Positions 1 through 9,043 of a stretch of DNA of 64,000 bases are shown here, in pieces. The notes under the pieces are model-generated. The model saw only the letters and a list, made by a program, of their open reading frames with translations. It made no database searches and was not told the DNA's origin. This DNA is from JAXDJJ01 sp034665745. GTDB taxonomy: Bacteria > Actinomycetota > CADDZG01 > WHSQ01. A program made the translations under genes and the position numbers. The first letter of the stretch is position 1. Every line of letters starts with the position of its first letter. The DNA lies in NCBI GenBank assembly GCA_034665745.1, contig JAXDJJ010000016.1:1-64000 (forward strand), read 5' to 3'.

Positions 1-1
1 G

Positions 2-511
2 TCGATAGCGCCCGAGCTCAGCATGTCTCCACTGGTGGTGGTGGCCGAGGTGTTCAACAAGACCGGTTCGAACGCGGAGCTCTTTCCTGCCACAGGCGGA
101 AGCGGCGATCTTCCAACCGGCGCGGAGGTCGTCTACGTCGCGGGTGGCCAAACGGTGGGTGAGAGCGGAACCACCGGTGTCGATCCCGATCCGCTCGAAG
201 GGCTTGGGAGCAAGATGCGCACGCTGTTCGGGGCCCTGCTGTTGCTTCTGCCCGGCCTGCTGTTGGTGAGGGCGTTGCTCCCCGAAGCATCTTTGGGTGA
301 GACGTTAGGGATGGTGCCCGTGCTCGGGATCGCCCTTATGACTCTCGTCACCGTCGCCCAGCTCGCTATCACGGGTTCGGCCCTCACCTCCGGGCAGGCA
401 TGGATCGCGTTGATCGTTTCGACGATCATCTCTGGCGTTGCATTCCTCGTGGCCGGTTTCGGTGGCGGGCTGAGCAGAGGCGAGACGATCTACCCGTCGG
501 CCGGCGCTTGA
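2..511 (+). CDS. C-terminal part of a membrane protein (5' truncated by window edge)
   Basis: The reading frame is open to the left edge, so the true start lies outside; the first internal ATG is at 23. What remains is a soluble N-terminal stretch of about 75 residues followed by four hydrophobic segments, ending in a short Gly-rich tail. The soluble part (VVVAEVFNKTGSN) faintly resembles the LytR C-terminal domain, but this is too weak to name the protein. Its stop overlaps the TTG start of the O-antigen-ligase-like gene (TTGA), so it belongs to the same plus-strand glycan operon. Function unknown; a membrane role in polysaccharide assembly is inferred from context only. Confidence 0.6.
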   Translation, partial: SIAPELSMSPLVVVAEVFNKTGSNAELFPATGGSGDLPTGAEVVYVAGGQTVGESGTTGVDPDPLEGLGSKMRTLFGALLLLLPGLLLVRALLPEASLGETLGMVPVLGIALMTLVTVAQLAITGSALTSGQAWIALIVSTIISGVAFLVAGFGGGLSRGETIYPSAGA

Positions 512-2226
512 TCTCCACGTTCGACAGGCTTCCTGCCGCAAGTCCGGGTCGCACCTCTCGCATCCTGTGGGCAATCGCGCTGGTGGCTTTCGTCGCTGGC
601 GTTGTTAGTTGGGCGACCTGGACCCTTCAAGGTGGCGTCGTAGCCCTGTGGTGTTTCACGGTCGCGGCGGTCGCGGTCGCTCTCGTGCTCCCACTTCCAT
701 ATGCGGTTGTGTCCCCGTTGTTCTTGGGAGCTGCCGGTTGGCTCGTCGACATGCTGCCGCTCGTGACCCTGGCGGGATGGACGGCGGTAGTTGTCAGGTG
801 GGCCTGGGGCCTGTGGACCGAGAGGCGGATGCCGCGCGGGGGCCGGTGGATATGGCTGCCGATAGGTCTTGTCTTCTGGACCGCCCTTGGAGTGACGCAG
901 ATCGACGTCGGACTCGACCTAAAGCACTTCCTGCTGCTGTTCGGGATCCAGGTGCTCGCCTCGGGCGTGCTCCTGGTGGTGGTCGACCAGTTCGCCGACC
1001 TGGATAAGCGCACAGTCGTCGCTGCAGGTCTGGTGGGGTTCATCAGCTTGATGTCGGTCATCGTGTTCGCAGAATGGATCGGTGTTCCCATCCAAGAATT
1101 GCAGAACGTCGAGGTCGCCGACCGGGTCGAAGAGACCTACGGTGTGAACGCGTTCCCGAACAACCTTGGGCTGATGAAGTACGCGCGCTCGAGCAAGGGT
1201 GGCGCTAAGGAGTTCCGTGCCGTACTCGAGAGGTTCGCGAAGTCGCATCCGGACCTGCCCGACTTCGAGGTGTTCCTTCCGAAGTTCCAGGCCTACGACA
1301 CCACGAACATCGTCATCCGCTTCGATGGGTCCGCACGATCGTTCGAAGACGAGCTGTCCAAGGTTGGCCTCGGGGTGGATCTGATCTACGACAACATCGG
1401 TCTGACGCCCGGCAGCAGCGTGCCTCGTATGCGCTCGATCGCTCGCAACTCCCTGACCTACGCAGGTAGTTGTGTGGTCCTTTTCTTCCTTGCCTTCTAT
1501 CTGTTCTGGACCGGGTTGGGGTGGCGGCGATGGCTCGGCCTCACCGGGATCGTGTCGAGCCTCTTCGGGGCCGGGTTCTCCCTTTCCCGAGGTGCTTGGG
1601 TTGCGATCCCCATCGGCATCGTCTATCTGCTGATCGATCGAGTCCTATCGGGGCGCCGGAAGCTCGCTCTTGTCGGAGCCTTCCTCATCGGGGCCATCGT
1701 CCTCACGGGCATCTACCTAGTGAAGTACAGCGTCGACCCCTACAACGCGCGCGCCGGTGTGGATGCGAGTACCGACACACGCATCGACGTCTACTCGGAC
1801 ACTCTGGAGGCCGTTCGAGGCATCAACTTCGTCGTCGGGTTCGGCACCGACAAGCCACGGACCTCGAGCGGCGTGTCTCACGTTCTGGGCCGATACATCC
1901 CGGATGCGGGAACCCACTCGACGTACCTCAACTACCTGTTCCGCACGGGTGTGCCGGGTGCGTTGGCGATCATCTTTCTCTACGGGCTTGGCGTGCTGCA
2001 TGCGCGTGCTGCTGCGCTGAGATCGGCAGGTAACGAGCGTCTCTTCCGAGCGCTCGTCGCCGGGGCAGTGCTCGCGGGGGCCGCGCAGGCAGTGCTACTG
2101 AGCCTCTTCGTCGAACCCATCTACACCTTGACGATCGCGTTGGTCCTTGGCCTTGCGATGGCAGGGACACAAGATCTCGGGACATCGATCGTGCCGTGGA
2201 AGACCACGCCCGCCCCGTCGGCATGA
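508..2226 (+). CDS. O-antigen ligase / Wzy-type polysaccharide polymerase-like membrane protein
   Basis: A polytopic membrane protein of 572 residues with roughly ten or more hydrophobic segments. A large hydrophilic loop (about residues 185-310) sits before a segment containing GFSLSRGAW, and a second loop carries GTHSTYLNYLFRTGVPG. This matches the pattern of the Wzy_C/O-antigen ligase family, which polymerises or ligates lipid-linked glycan at the outer membrane face. The start is taken as TTG at 508 because it overlaps the upstream stop as TTGA; an ATG at 400 would overlap the upstream gene by over 100 bases and adds an Arg-rich, non-membrane leader. The stop overlaps the ATG of the flippase gene (ATGA), so the two are translationally coupled. 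Polymerase versus ligase cannot be told from sequence. Confidence 0.8.
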   Translation: MISTFDRLPAASPGRTSRILWAIALVAFVAGVVSWATWTLQGGVVALWCFTVAAVAVALVLPLPYAVVSPLFLGAAGWLVDMLPLVTLAGWTAVVVRWAWGLWTERRMPRGGRWIWLPIGLVFWTALGVTQIDVGLDLKHFLLLFGIQVLASGVLLVVVDQFADLDKRTVVAAGLVGFISLMSVIVFAEWIGVPIQELQNVEVADRVEETYGVNAFPNNLGLMKYARSSKGGAKEFRAVLERFAKSHPDLPDFEVFLPKFQAYDTTNIVIRFDGSARSFEDELSKVGLGVDLIYDNIGLTPGSSVPRMRSIARNSLTYAGSCVVLFFLAFYLFWTGLGWRRWLGLTGIVSSLFGAGFSLSRGAWVAIPIGIVYLLIDRVLSGRRKLALVGAFLIGAIVLTGIYLVKYSVDPYNARAGVDASTDTRIDVYSDTLEAVRGINFVVGFGTDKPRTSSGVSHVLGRYIPDAGTHSTYLNYLFRTGVPGALAIIFLYGLGVLHARAAALRSAGNERLFRALVAGAVLAGAAQAVLLSLFVEPIYTLTIALVLGLAMAGTQDLGTSIVPWKTTPAPSA

Positions 2227-3767
2227 GCGACGACACTCCTGGGCTCTCGAAAGGTGCTGCTCACGACGTAGTCGTGGTTGCGAAAGGTGGGGCGGTCCAG
2301 ATCGCCGGCCAGATCTCGCAGCGCAGTCTCTCGTTCGTATTCATCGCCGTTGCCCAGCGGATCTTGGCAACGGGCGGCCTGGGCCTCTACCGCGTCGTGT
2401 CGCAGGTTCTTACGGTCGGTGGGCAGATCGGATTGCTCGGCTTCAACTACGCCTCGATGCGCTGGATATCCAAAGCGCGCGCGGCCAAGGATCCAGGAGG
2501 GGTACGCGGCGCGGCCAGTGTCGGACTAACCGGGAGCGCGATCGCATCTGTGTTGGTTGCTGCAGGGTTGGTGCTCTTCGCTCCGCGTATCGCACCGATC
2601 TTCTGCGACAAAGACTGCGATGCGGATCGATTCGCCCAGCTGGTCCGTGCCGGTGCCCTGTATGTGCCGTTCTTCGCGTTGATGCAGGTGCTGCGTTATT
2701 GCACCCAGGCGTACAAGACGATGGTTCCCTCCGTGATCGTCGGCAACATCATCCAGCCCGCGGTTCGGTTCATCGTTGGTGTTGCGTTCCTCCTCGCCGG
2801 CTTCGAGATCATGGGAGCGATCGTCACCCTCGTTATCAGCATGGGGGTTGGGGCCGTTGCCGGCTTGTTCTATCTGCGTCGGATGCTGGGCGAAGAGGAG
2901 CGCAAGGCAACCCCCATCCGTCCGTTCGGGGAGATGATCCGCTTCGCGTTGCCCCAAGCGGGCTCGTCACTGCTCGGCATCCAGTCGCTAGGGCTGGGCA
3001 TCCTCGTGCTCGGTGCTCTGGACACCAAGTTCCAGGTCGGGCTATTCACGGTCGCGCTGTCGTTGCAGGGGCCGGCGGGCGTGTTCCTGTCCGGCATCGT
3101 GAATATCTGGGCGCCGGTCGTCTCGGACCTCTACGAGAAGGGTCAGATCGAACGCTTGGGATCTCTGTACCAAACGATCACCCGCTGGATCGCGACGTTC
3201 GCGTTCCCGATCTCGGCAGCGATGATCCTCGAGCCGGATCTGTTCCTGATCTTCTTCGGCAAAGACGCCGCCGGTGCGGCACCGATCATCGCGATCCTTG
3301 CTGCGGGCAACATCTTCTATTCGGGGACCGGGCCCACCGGATACGTCTTGTCGATGACGGGGCGACCTGGAGTGAACTTCGTCAACTCGATCGTGAGTGT
3401 GGGTCTCTACATCGGGCTCGGGATCGTCGTTGTGCCGAAGTATGGCGCGTTGGGGATGGCTTACGTCGATGCCATCGTCACTGCGGCGGTCAACATCGTG
3501 CGCGTCATCGAAGCGAAGATCCTGGTCGGGGTGCAACCATTCGGACGATCGTTCATCAAACCGGTCGCAGCGACGTTGATCGGGTCAGGTGTCTTGCTGG
3601 CCTGGCGTCTCGTGCCGGGAGACGGCTATCCCATAGAAGTCGCCGGCGTAGGTCTCGCGGCCCTCGTCTACATCGCAGCTTTGGCCGTGTTCGGTATCGA
3701 TGAAGAAGAGCGCTACGTATGGGACCGGATCCGTACGCGGGCCTCGAAGAGTCTCAAGCAACCATAG
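2223..3767 (+). CDS. Polysaccharide flippase (Wzx/MATE-like, MOP superfamily)
   Basis: A 514-residue integral membrane protein with about 12-14 hydrophobic segments and the layout of the polysaccharide_synt family: an N-terminal segment with amphipathic QISQRSLSF, and paired helices throughout. Such proteins move undecaprenyl-linked glycan units across the cytoplasmic membrane. The ATG at 2223 overlaps the upstream stop (ATGA), preferred over an in-frame ATG nine codons upstream. It lies between a Wzy-like polymerase and a sulfotransferase, giving a Wzx/Wzy-type assembly module. Identification rests on topology, family feel and context; the transported glycan is unknown. Confidence 0.85.
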   Translation: MSDDTPGLSKGAAHDVVVVAKGGAVQIAGQISQRSLSFVFIAVAQRILATGGLGLYRVVSQVLTVGGQIGLLGFNYASMRWISKARAAKDPGGVRGAASVGLTGSAIASVLVAAGLVLFAPRIAPIFCDKDCDADRFAQLVRAGALYVPFFALMQVLRYCTQAYKTMVPSVIVGNIIQPAVRFIVGVAFLLAGFEIMGAIVTLVISMGVGAVAGLFYLRRMLGEEERKATPIRPFGEMIRFALPQAGSSLLGIQSLGLGILVLGALDTKFQVGLFTVALSLQGPAGVFLSGIVNIWAPVVSDLYEKGQIERLGSLYQTITRWIATFAFPISAAMILEPDLFLIFFGKDAAGAAPIIAILAAGNIFYSGTGPTGYVLSMTGRPGVNFVNSIVSVGLYIGLGIVVVPKYGALGMAYVDAIVTAAVNIVRVIEAKILVGVQPFGRSFIKPVAATLIGSGVLLAWRLVPGDGYPIEVAGVGLAALVYIAALAVFGIDEEERYVWDRIRTRASKSLKQP

Positions 3768-3777
3768 GCTCGTCATC

Positions 3778-4725
3778 GTGACCGAGGATAGAAAAGCTCT
3801 TAAGCGTTCGTTGCGAACGGACTTCGATCCGAGCGCGCGCTTGCGGTTGATCCGCGCTGCACATGCGGCGAAGCGGATCAAGAACGTGCCCGGGCTGCTG
3901 ATGGGGGCGGAGCTCCACCAACCGATCTTCATCATCGGCGCGCCGCGCTCGGGAACCTCGTTGCTGTACGCCATCCTTCGCAAGTCGTCTGCCTTGAAAC
4001 ACTGGCCGGGGGAGTCGCACGAGATCTGGGAGGCCGACTACCACCCCGCACTGCGCGGGTGGGGGTCGAACGAGCTCCGTGCCGACGACATCACCGAAGA
4101 AGCCGCGGCTCGTATCCGGCGGTCTTTCTTCCTCGTCGCGGGGACGAAGCACCGCTTGCTCGACAAGACGCCTCGCAATGCCCTCAGGGTGCCGTTCGTG
4201 AACGCTCTGTTCCCGGATGCACGCTTCATCTACATCAAGCGTGACGGCAGGGAGAACATCAACTCGTTGATCAACGCGTGGCGCACACCCCGCTACCGCA
4301 CGTACGAGCTGCCTGAGCCGCATGCGATCCCGGGGGTCGACCCGAAGTGGTGGAAGTTCGTCCTCTATCCGGGGTGGCGAGAGGACCGAAGCGGCCCCCT
4401 CGAGGTAGTCACTGCACAACAGTGGATCCACTCGAACGAGCATGCGATCAAGGGATTCGAGGGGGTCGACGACGAGCGCGTGCTCGACCTCCGCTACGAG
4501 GACCTCGTCGAAGAACCGGTCGAGCAGGTTGGGCGGGTGATGAGCTTCCTCGATATCGCCTACGAAGGTGCGGTACGCGAGAAGGCTGCAGCGACCTCGA
4601 CCACGCCTATCAACACGGTGACTCCACCCGAGCCCGGCAAATGGCGTAAGGAGAACCCCACCGAGATCGAGGCCGTCACCGATCTCATCCGTCCGACGAT
4701 GGACCGCATGGGTTATGAGATCTGA
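3778..4725 (+). CDS. Sulfotransferase family protein
   Basis: A cytosolic PAPS-dependent sulfotransferase of 315 residues. The 5'-phosphosulfate-binding loop is visible at residues 54-61 (GAPRSGTS), after a beta strand (IFII). The 3'-phosphate-binding segment follows at about 150-165 (FIYIKRDGRENINS). The likely substrate is a nascent surface glycan, since the gene follows the flippase by 10 bases and precedes a sulfatase. The start is GTG at 3778; an upstream ATG at 3700 would overlap the flippase by 68 bases. A second sulfotransferase lies at 6917-7807 on the other strand. Substrate is inference. Confidence 0.88.
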   Translation: MTEDRKALKRSLRTDFDPSARLRLIRAAHAAKRIKNVPGLLMGAELHQPIFIIGAPRSGTSLLYAILRKSSALKHWPGESHEIWEADYHPALRGWGSNELRADDITEEAAARIRRSFFLVAGTKHRLLDKTPRNALRVPFVNALFPDARFIYIKRDGRENINSLINAWRTPRYRTYELPEPHAIPGVDPKWWKFVLYPGWREDRSGPLEVVTAQQWIHSNEHAIKGFEGVDDERVLDLRYEDLVEEPVEQVGRVMSFLDIAYEGAVREKAAATSTTPINTVTPPEPGKWRKENPTEIEAVTDLIRPTMDRMGYEI

Positions 4726-4731
4726 GCCGGT

Positions 4732-6108
4732 TTGAAGCGGTTCTCAGCGGTTCTGGTAGTCGTGTGGCTCCTCGCTGCCTGTACCCCCGACGGTAGCAAG
4801 ACGTCCCCTGCGCCTGTAGAGACCCGGCAGGCAGAACGTCCCAACATCCTGGTCGTGGTTACTGATGACATGAGGGTGGACGGCTTGCTCGTGATGGACT
4901 TCACGAACGAGTGGTTCTCGAGCGGCACGAAGTACCTCGAGGCATATGCGACGACGCCACTGTGCTGTCCCGCACGTGCGTCGATCTTCACCGGTCGGTA
5001 CGCGCATAACCATGGAGTTCTGAAGAACCAGGATAGCCATGACCTCGATACGGACACCACGATCCAGGCCCACTTACAAACGTCCGGATACACCACCGCC
5101 ATGGTTGGCAAGTACCTGAATTCGTGGTCGGTCGAAGACGACCCCCCACATTTCGACGAGTGGGCTCTTTACGCCGGGCGCTATTACGGAAAGCCGTTCA
5201 ATGTGAATGGCAAGATCGTTGAGACCACTGATTACTCGACCTATCACGTTGCCAAGCGCGCGCAACAGTTCCTACATGGCTTCGAGGACAACGATGAAAA
5301 GCCCTGGTACCTCTACGTCGCAACGGAGGCCCCTCACGCGCCGTTCACGGTTGCCCCTCAATACAAAGCGGCGCCCATCCCTACGGCTAAGGATGCTCCC
5401 TCGCTGTACAAGAACCTCGGGTTGACCGAACGCGATCTGTCGGACAAACCCGACCTTCCTCGTCGTCCGTTCTCTCTCGAGAAACCGAACATCCTGCGCA
5501 AGAAGCAGCTCCGAACGTTGATGTCGGTGGACGACGTCGTCCGCAAGCTAGCGAAGTCACTGGAGAACCTTGGGGAGGAGCGGGACACCCTTGTCTTCTT
5601 CCTGTCTGATCAAGGCCTCCTGCAAGGCGAGCACGGCCTTTACGCGAAGCGGTTGCCATATACGGAATCGATAAAGATCCCGTTGCTGATGAGGTGGCCG
5701 GGGCACGACCTCCCTCGGATCGATCGGGATCTCGTGGCGAACGTCGATCTTGCCCCGACGATCCGGGACGTCGCGGGGATCCCTCCTGGGACGATGCCCG
5801 TGGATGGGATATCGCTGCTCGGAGGAGCACGACGTACCCAGCTTCTCCTCGAGCAACAAGAGAACTGGCGGGTCGGTCTACCCAACTGGCGTTCGATCCG
5901 GACCCTCGACTATCAGTACGTGGAGTACTACAAGAGGGATGGGAGTCTCTTCGATCGCGAGTACTACAAGGTCCAGGAAGACCCTTTCCAACTTCTCAAT
6001 CTTCTGGGGGACGATGACCCATCGAACGATCCTGATGTCGAGAGATTGTCGGAAACGATCGCCAGGTATCAGGACTGTAGAGAGGAAGGATGTGTGATCA
6101 GCGAGTGA
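4732..6108 (+). CDS. Lipoprotein sulfatase (type I, formylglycine motif)
   Basis: A 458-residue exported arylsulfatase-family enzyme. The N-terminus is a lipoprotein signal with lipobox LAAC at residues 14-17, so it is probably anchored outside the membrane. Metal-binding Asp residues lie in VTDDMR (43-48). The active-site signature is C78-C79-P80-A81-R82, fitting the C-x-P-x-R motif in which C78 would be converted to formylglycine, followed by TGRYAHNHG. A later LSDQGLLQGEHG supplies further metal ligands. The start is TTG at 4732, six bases after the sulfotransferase stop. Pairing of a sulfotransferase with a sulfatase in one operon suggests addition and trimming of sulfate on the same glycan, which is inferred. 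Confidence 0.88.
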   Translation: MKRFSAVLVVVWLLAACTPDGSKTSPAPVETRQAERPNILVVVTDDMRVDGLLVMDFTNEWFSSGTKYLEAYATTPLCCPARASIFTGRYAHNHGVLKNQDSHDLDTDTTIQAHLQTSGYTTAMVGKYLNSWSVEDDPPHFDEWALYAGRYYGKPFNVNGKIVETTDYSTYHVAKRAQQFLHGFEDNDEKPWYLYVATEAPHAPFTVAPQYKAAPIPTAKDAPSLYKNLGLTERDLSDKPDLPRRPFSLEKPNILRKKQLRTLMSVDDVVRKLAKSLENLGEERDTLVFFLSDQGLLQGEHGLYAKRLPYTESIKIPLLMRWPGHDLPRIDRDLVANVDLAPTIRDVAGIPPGTMPVDGISLLGGARRTQLLLEQQENWRVGLPNWRSIRTLDYQYVEYYKRDGSLFDREYYKVQEDPFQLLNLLGDDDPSNDPDVERLSETIARYQDCREEGCVISE

Positions 6109-6920
6109 CAGAGTACGAGCGGGCGACCGCGGTCGAGCGGGTCGATGACGACGAGTTCAAGGCTGCGATCCATCCGGGGTGGTGGGTCGTGCGCGGCCCC
6201 CACGGTGGGTACATATCCTCGATCTTGTTGCGCGCTCTGACCGATCGTCTCGACGATCGCGACAGACACATCCGCTCATTCACCACGCACTTCACCGCTG
6301 CTCCGAAGGAAGAGCCGATGACGATCACCACTTCGATCGATCGAACCGGTGGTCGTATGAGCTTCCTGTCCGCTCGGGTCGAGCAAGCCGACACGGTCGT
6401 CGCAACGGCCCTAGCCGCGTTCTCGGAGCCGTGGACGGGATTCGAGTTCGACGATGCCCCGATGCCCGAGGTCCCGACGCCGGAACAGTCATTCGAGATC
6501 CCCAAGAGCGGCGAAAACATCCCAACTTTCCTGGGCAACTTCGACATGCGGGCGTGCTTCGGCTCGTTGCCGTTCACGGGCCATCACGAAGCGGTCGTGG
6601 GCGGGTGGTACCGACTAAACGAGACCCAGGTCATCGACCCGATCGTCATGGCAACGTTGTTGGACGCATGGCCTCCGGCAGTCTTCCCTCGGGCCACCGA
6701 GATGATCGTGTGCCCCACGATCGATCTGACGATGCATTTCCGGGCCCCCCTGCCCCTCGATGGGGCTAAGCCGGAGGACTACATCCTGGGACGGTTCTCA
6801 TCGAAACTCGGCCGCGACGGATTCTTCGAAGAGGACGGCGAGGTGTGGTCGGCAGATGGCCGGTTGATCGCGCAATCGCGGCAACTTGCTCTGGCGCTGT
6901 ATCCGAAGGCGCGGGGCTAA
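6105..6920 (+). CDS. Acyl-CoA thioesterase-like (TesB-type double hotdog) protein
   Basis: The 271-residue product resembles the two-hotdog acyl-CoA thioesterase family. It has an N-terminal GPHGGYISSILLRA helix region (about residues 29-42), a central linker, and a second half with DAWPPA and DLTMHFRAPLP typical of the repeat. Such enzymes hydrolyse acyl-CoA to free acid and CoA in the cytosol. The start is GTG at 6105, overlapping the sulfatase stop (GTGA); a purine-rich AGGAAGGA lies just upstream. An ATG at 6090 is possible but would lie within that ribosome-binding sequence. Its role in a glycan operon is unclear; it converges on the sulfotransferase at 6917 with a four-base overlap. Confidence 0.75.
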   Translation: MTEYERATAVERVDDDEFKAAIHPGWWVVRGPHGGYISSILLRALTDRLDDRDRHIRSFTTHFTAAPKEEPMTITTSIDRTGGRMSFLSARVEQADTVVATALAAFSEPWTGFEFDDAPMPEVPTPEQSFEIPKSGENIPTFLGNFDMRACFGSLPFTGHHEAVVGGWYRLNETQVIDPIVMATLLDAWPPAVFPRATEMIVCPTIDLTMHFRAPLPLDGAKPEDYILGRFSSKLGRDGFFEEDGEVWSADGRLIAQSRQLALALYPKARG

Positions 6921-7807
6921 AGCTCGCGGATCTTTCCTACCGGAATCCCGGCGGTAGATAGCCGCGCGATCGTTCGGGCCTTGGTGCTTGGGTTCGGGAA
7001 CCTTCGCTCGTACCCAAGCAACGACAGCACATCGCCCGCAACCGCTTCGAAGATCTCGATCTGTTGGGGCGGCATCGAGGTTTCCCATGACCGCACGTTC
7101 TGTTGGGGCTTCTCGGTCACGTGAGGGTTGTACATCGACGCACGCGGCAGAACGCTTCCGCGTGCACGTTCGGTGTAGTCCATCATCCCGGGGTCGAAGT
7201 CGAGCTCGAGGAAACGACAGATGTCTTTGGTCTCTCCCTCGGCATCCTCGACCAGGTCTTCGTAGCGGATCTCGAGGTAGCGCTCGCGACCTACCCGGGG
7301 GCACGCATCTCGTCCGGCCATCACTCGCTTGGCCCATAGGGCGGCTGCTTTCCCTACCGTCTTGGGGCCGAACGGGACGTTCGCATACGAAAGGGCGACG
7401 TTCCGGCCGTCTCTGATGAGGTGGATGAAGCGCGCATCCGGGAACAGCCGGGCGAGAAGGTCCAGGTTTTCGACATACCGAGGGGTCTTGTCGCCCCACA
7501 GGCTCTTTCCATTCGCGTGGGCGTATGCGGCATACGTCGCCCTTATGGCGTCGGCGTACGACACACGCTCGGTCGTGGGGAGCTCCTGGCGGACGGCATC
7601 GACGGGGATGTCCCACGTCTGGAAGCGCTTGTGGCTACTCAAACGAGTGAGGAGATCGTCGACGTCTACCGAGTCTTGTCCGTTCCAGAGCTCGACGACG
7701 AAGCGGGACTCGGGGGGAACCGCCACATCCTTGTGTGCGTTCAGGATCAGCCGCAACAATGTCGTTCCAGAGCGCGCCGAGCCGACGATGAAGAACGGAT
7801 GGGCCAT
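6917..7807 (-). CDS. Sulfotransferase family protein (second copy)
   Basis: A 296-residue PAPS-dependent sulfotransferase. The 5'-phosphosulfate loop is at residues 9-16 (GSARSGTT) immediately after the first strand. The 3'-phosphate motif FIHLIRDGRNVALSYA lies near residue 125-140, and a typical YEDLVED helix follows. It is only distantly similar to the product of 3778-4725 outside these motifs, so it probably has a different acceptor. It is the last gene of a five-gene minus-strand operon starting at 13747, directly abutting the sulfatase-like gene with no gap. The acceptor is unknown; a surface glycan or lipid is inferred from neighbours. Confidence 0.87.
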   Translation of the reverse strand: MAHPFFIVGSARSGTTLLRLILNAHKDVAVPPESRFVVELWNGQDSVDVDDLLTRLSSHKRFQTWDIPVDAVRQELPTTERVSYADAIRATYAAYAHANGKSLWGDKTPRYVENLDLLARLFPDARFIHLIRDGRNVALSYANVPFGPKTVGKAAALWAKRVMAGRDACPRVGRERYLEIRYEDLVEDAEGETKDICRFLELDFDPGMMDYTERARGSVLPRASMYNPHVTEKPQQNVRSWETSMPPQQIEIFEAVAGDVLSLLGYERRFPNPSTKARTIARLSTAGIPVGKIREL

Positions 7808-9043
7808 CTAGAGGTAGCCGAGGTCGCGCAGGTGTTGCTCGACGATCGCTTCCTCTTCACCGGTCATCCCGCTACCCACCTCTTGCTCGAGACCGCCTGC
7901 TTGCACCGCGTCGACGTAAGCCTGGAGCTTCTGGGCCACTTCCGGGTAGCGGTTGTAGAGGTTCTGCTTCTCGTTGGGGACCTGCCCGCCGTTCAGCTTG
8001 TACAAGGCAGGGCGACCCCCTCCGGCTTGGAGCAACTTCCAGTCCGGCGTGCGAGCGCCCGTGATCCGTTTGCCTTCGAGCTTCACGCCGACGGCTTCCA
8101 TGTACGCAGGTTCTTCGGGCAGCGAGCCACCCTCCAGCAACGGCCGCAGGCTCCGCCCATCGATGCCCTTTGGGGCGTCGATCCCTGCCAGGTCGGCGAT
8201 CGTGGGGAAGAGGTCGACGTGGCGCACCTGTTCTTCGACCCGTGCCTGCGTAACACCGGGGCCGGTGATGATCAAAGGAACGCGGATCAGGTGTTCGTGC
8301 AGCGCGAAACCGTGGCCCACGGCAAGTCCCGCCAGCTTCTTGTCGATAGCGGGCGCCCACTTGTTGAACTTGAAGGTCGATCTCGCTTTGCGGGCGCCGC
8401 GCAGCATCTTCTGTTCGAACGGCGAGTTCGCATAGCTCTCGCCGTGGTCTCCCGTTATGACGATGATGGTGTTGTCGCCTGCGGCTTCGAACACGGGCCC
8501 GAGCCACTCGTCCGTTGCTGCAACCGCAGCTTCGTAGCCGCCCCGATCGTTGCGTTTCTTGAAGTCGGGTGGCGCGCGGTATGGACGGTGGACCTCCCAG
8601 ATGTGAAGCATCTGGAACCAGGGATCCGGGTACGCGTTCATGCGGGCAACGATGCGGTCACGCCATTCGAAGAACGGCACCCGATAAGCCTGCCGGTGGT
8701 TGGCGGTTTCGAAGCCACGCAAGATCCCGGTCTCCTTGAGCAAGGGCCCGGTCACCTCGGCGTAGGTGTTGTAGCCGGCGCCCTTGAAGGCCTCGGCCAT
8801 CGTCGTCACCCCCGCGTTCAAACGGTAGCCCTGGAGGCCCCTGACGCCGTGCTTCGGCGGGTAGCAGCCGGTGAGCATCGAGGAGAACGAAGGCGTCGTC
8901 GTGGTGCAGGTGCAGATGCACTGGCTGAATGCCGATCCCGACGCGGCGAGACGGTCGAAGTTCTGCGTCTTGATGTGGTCGCCGAAGACGGCATCGGCCC
9001 TCAAGGAATCGATCGCTAGGAAGAACACATTCGGCCGGCTCAC
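7808..9043 (-). CDS. Sulfatase-like hydrolase with Thr nucleophile position
   Basis: A 411-residue alkaline-phosphatase-superfamily protein of the sulfatase fold, without an obvious signal peptide. The N-terminal metal motif is FFLAIDSLRAD (7-17). Where sulfatases have C-x-P-S-R, this protein has T49-T50-P51-S52-F53, then LTG and HGV. The formylglycine Cys is thus Thr and the conserved Arg is Phe, so a phosphatase, phosphodiesterase or phosphotransferase is likelier than a sulfatase. A second metal site is in ITGDHGES. The C-terminus ends in an EEEA..LRDLGYL tail shared with two other hydrolases here. GTG at 9043 overlaps the upstream stop (GTGA) and is preferred to GTG at 9058. Confidence 0.82.
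   Translation of the reverse strand: MSRPNVFFLAIDSLRADAVFGDHIKTQNFDRLAASGSAFSQCICTCTTTTPSFSSMLTGCYPPKHGVRGLQGYRLNAGVTTMAEAFKGAGYNTYAEVTGPLLKETGILRGFETANHRQAYRVPFFEWRDRIVARMNAYPDPWFQMLHIWEVHRPYRAPPDFKKRNDRGGYEAAVAATDEWLGPVFEAAGDNTIIVITGDHGESYANSPFEQKMLRGARKARSTFKFNKWAPAIDKKLAGLAVGHGFALHEHLIRVPLIITGPGVTQARVEEQVRHVDLFPTIADLAGIDAPKGIDGRSLRPLLEGGSLPEEPAYMEAVGVKLEGKRITGARTPDWKLLQAGGGRPALYKLNGGQVPNEKQNLYNRYPEVAQKLQAYVDAVQAGGLEQEVGSGMTGEEEAIVEQHLRDLGYL

Noticed and set aside
2147..3703. A 518-codon Arg-rich frame overlapping the flippase gene
   Set aside because: Off-frame reading of the flippase; no hydrophobic segments or motifs.
7421..9019. A 532-codon open frame on the plus strand opposite the sulfatase-like gene
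   Set aside because: It is antisense to genes with clear catalytic motifs; composition is Arg/Val/Glu-rich with no recognisable domain.
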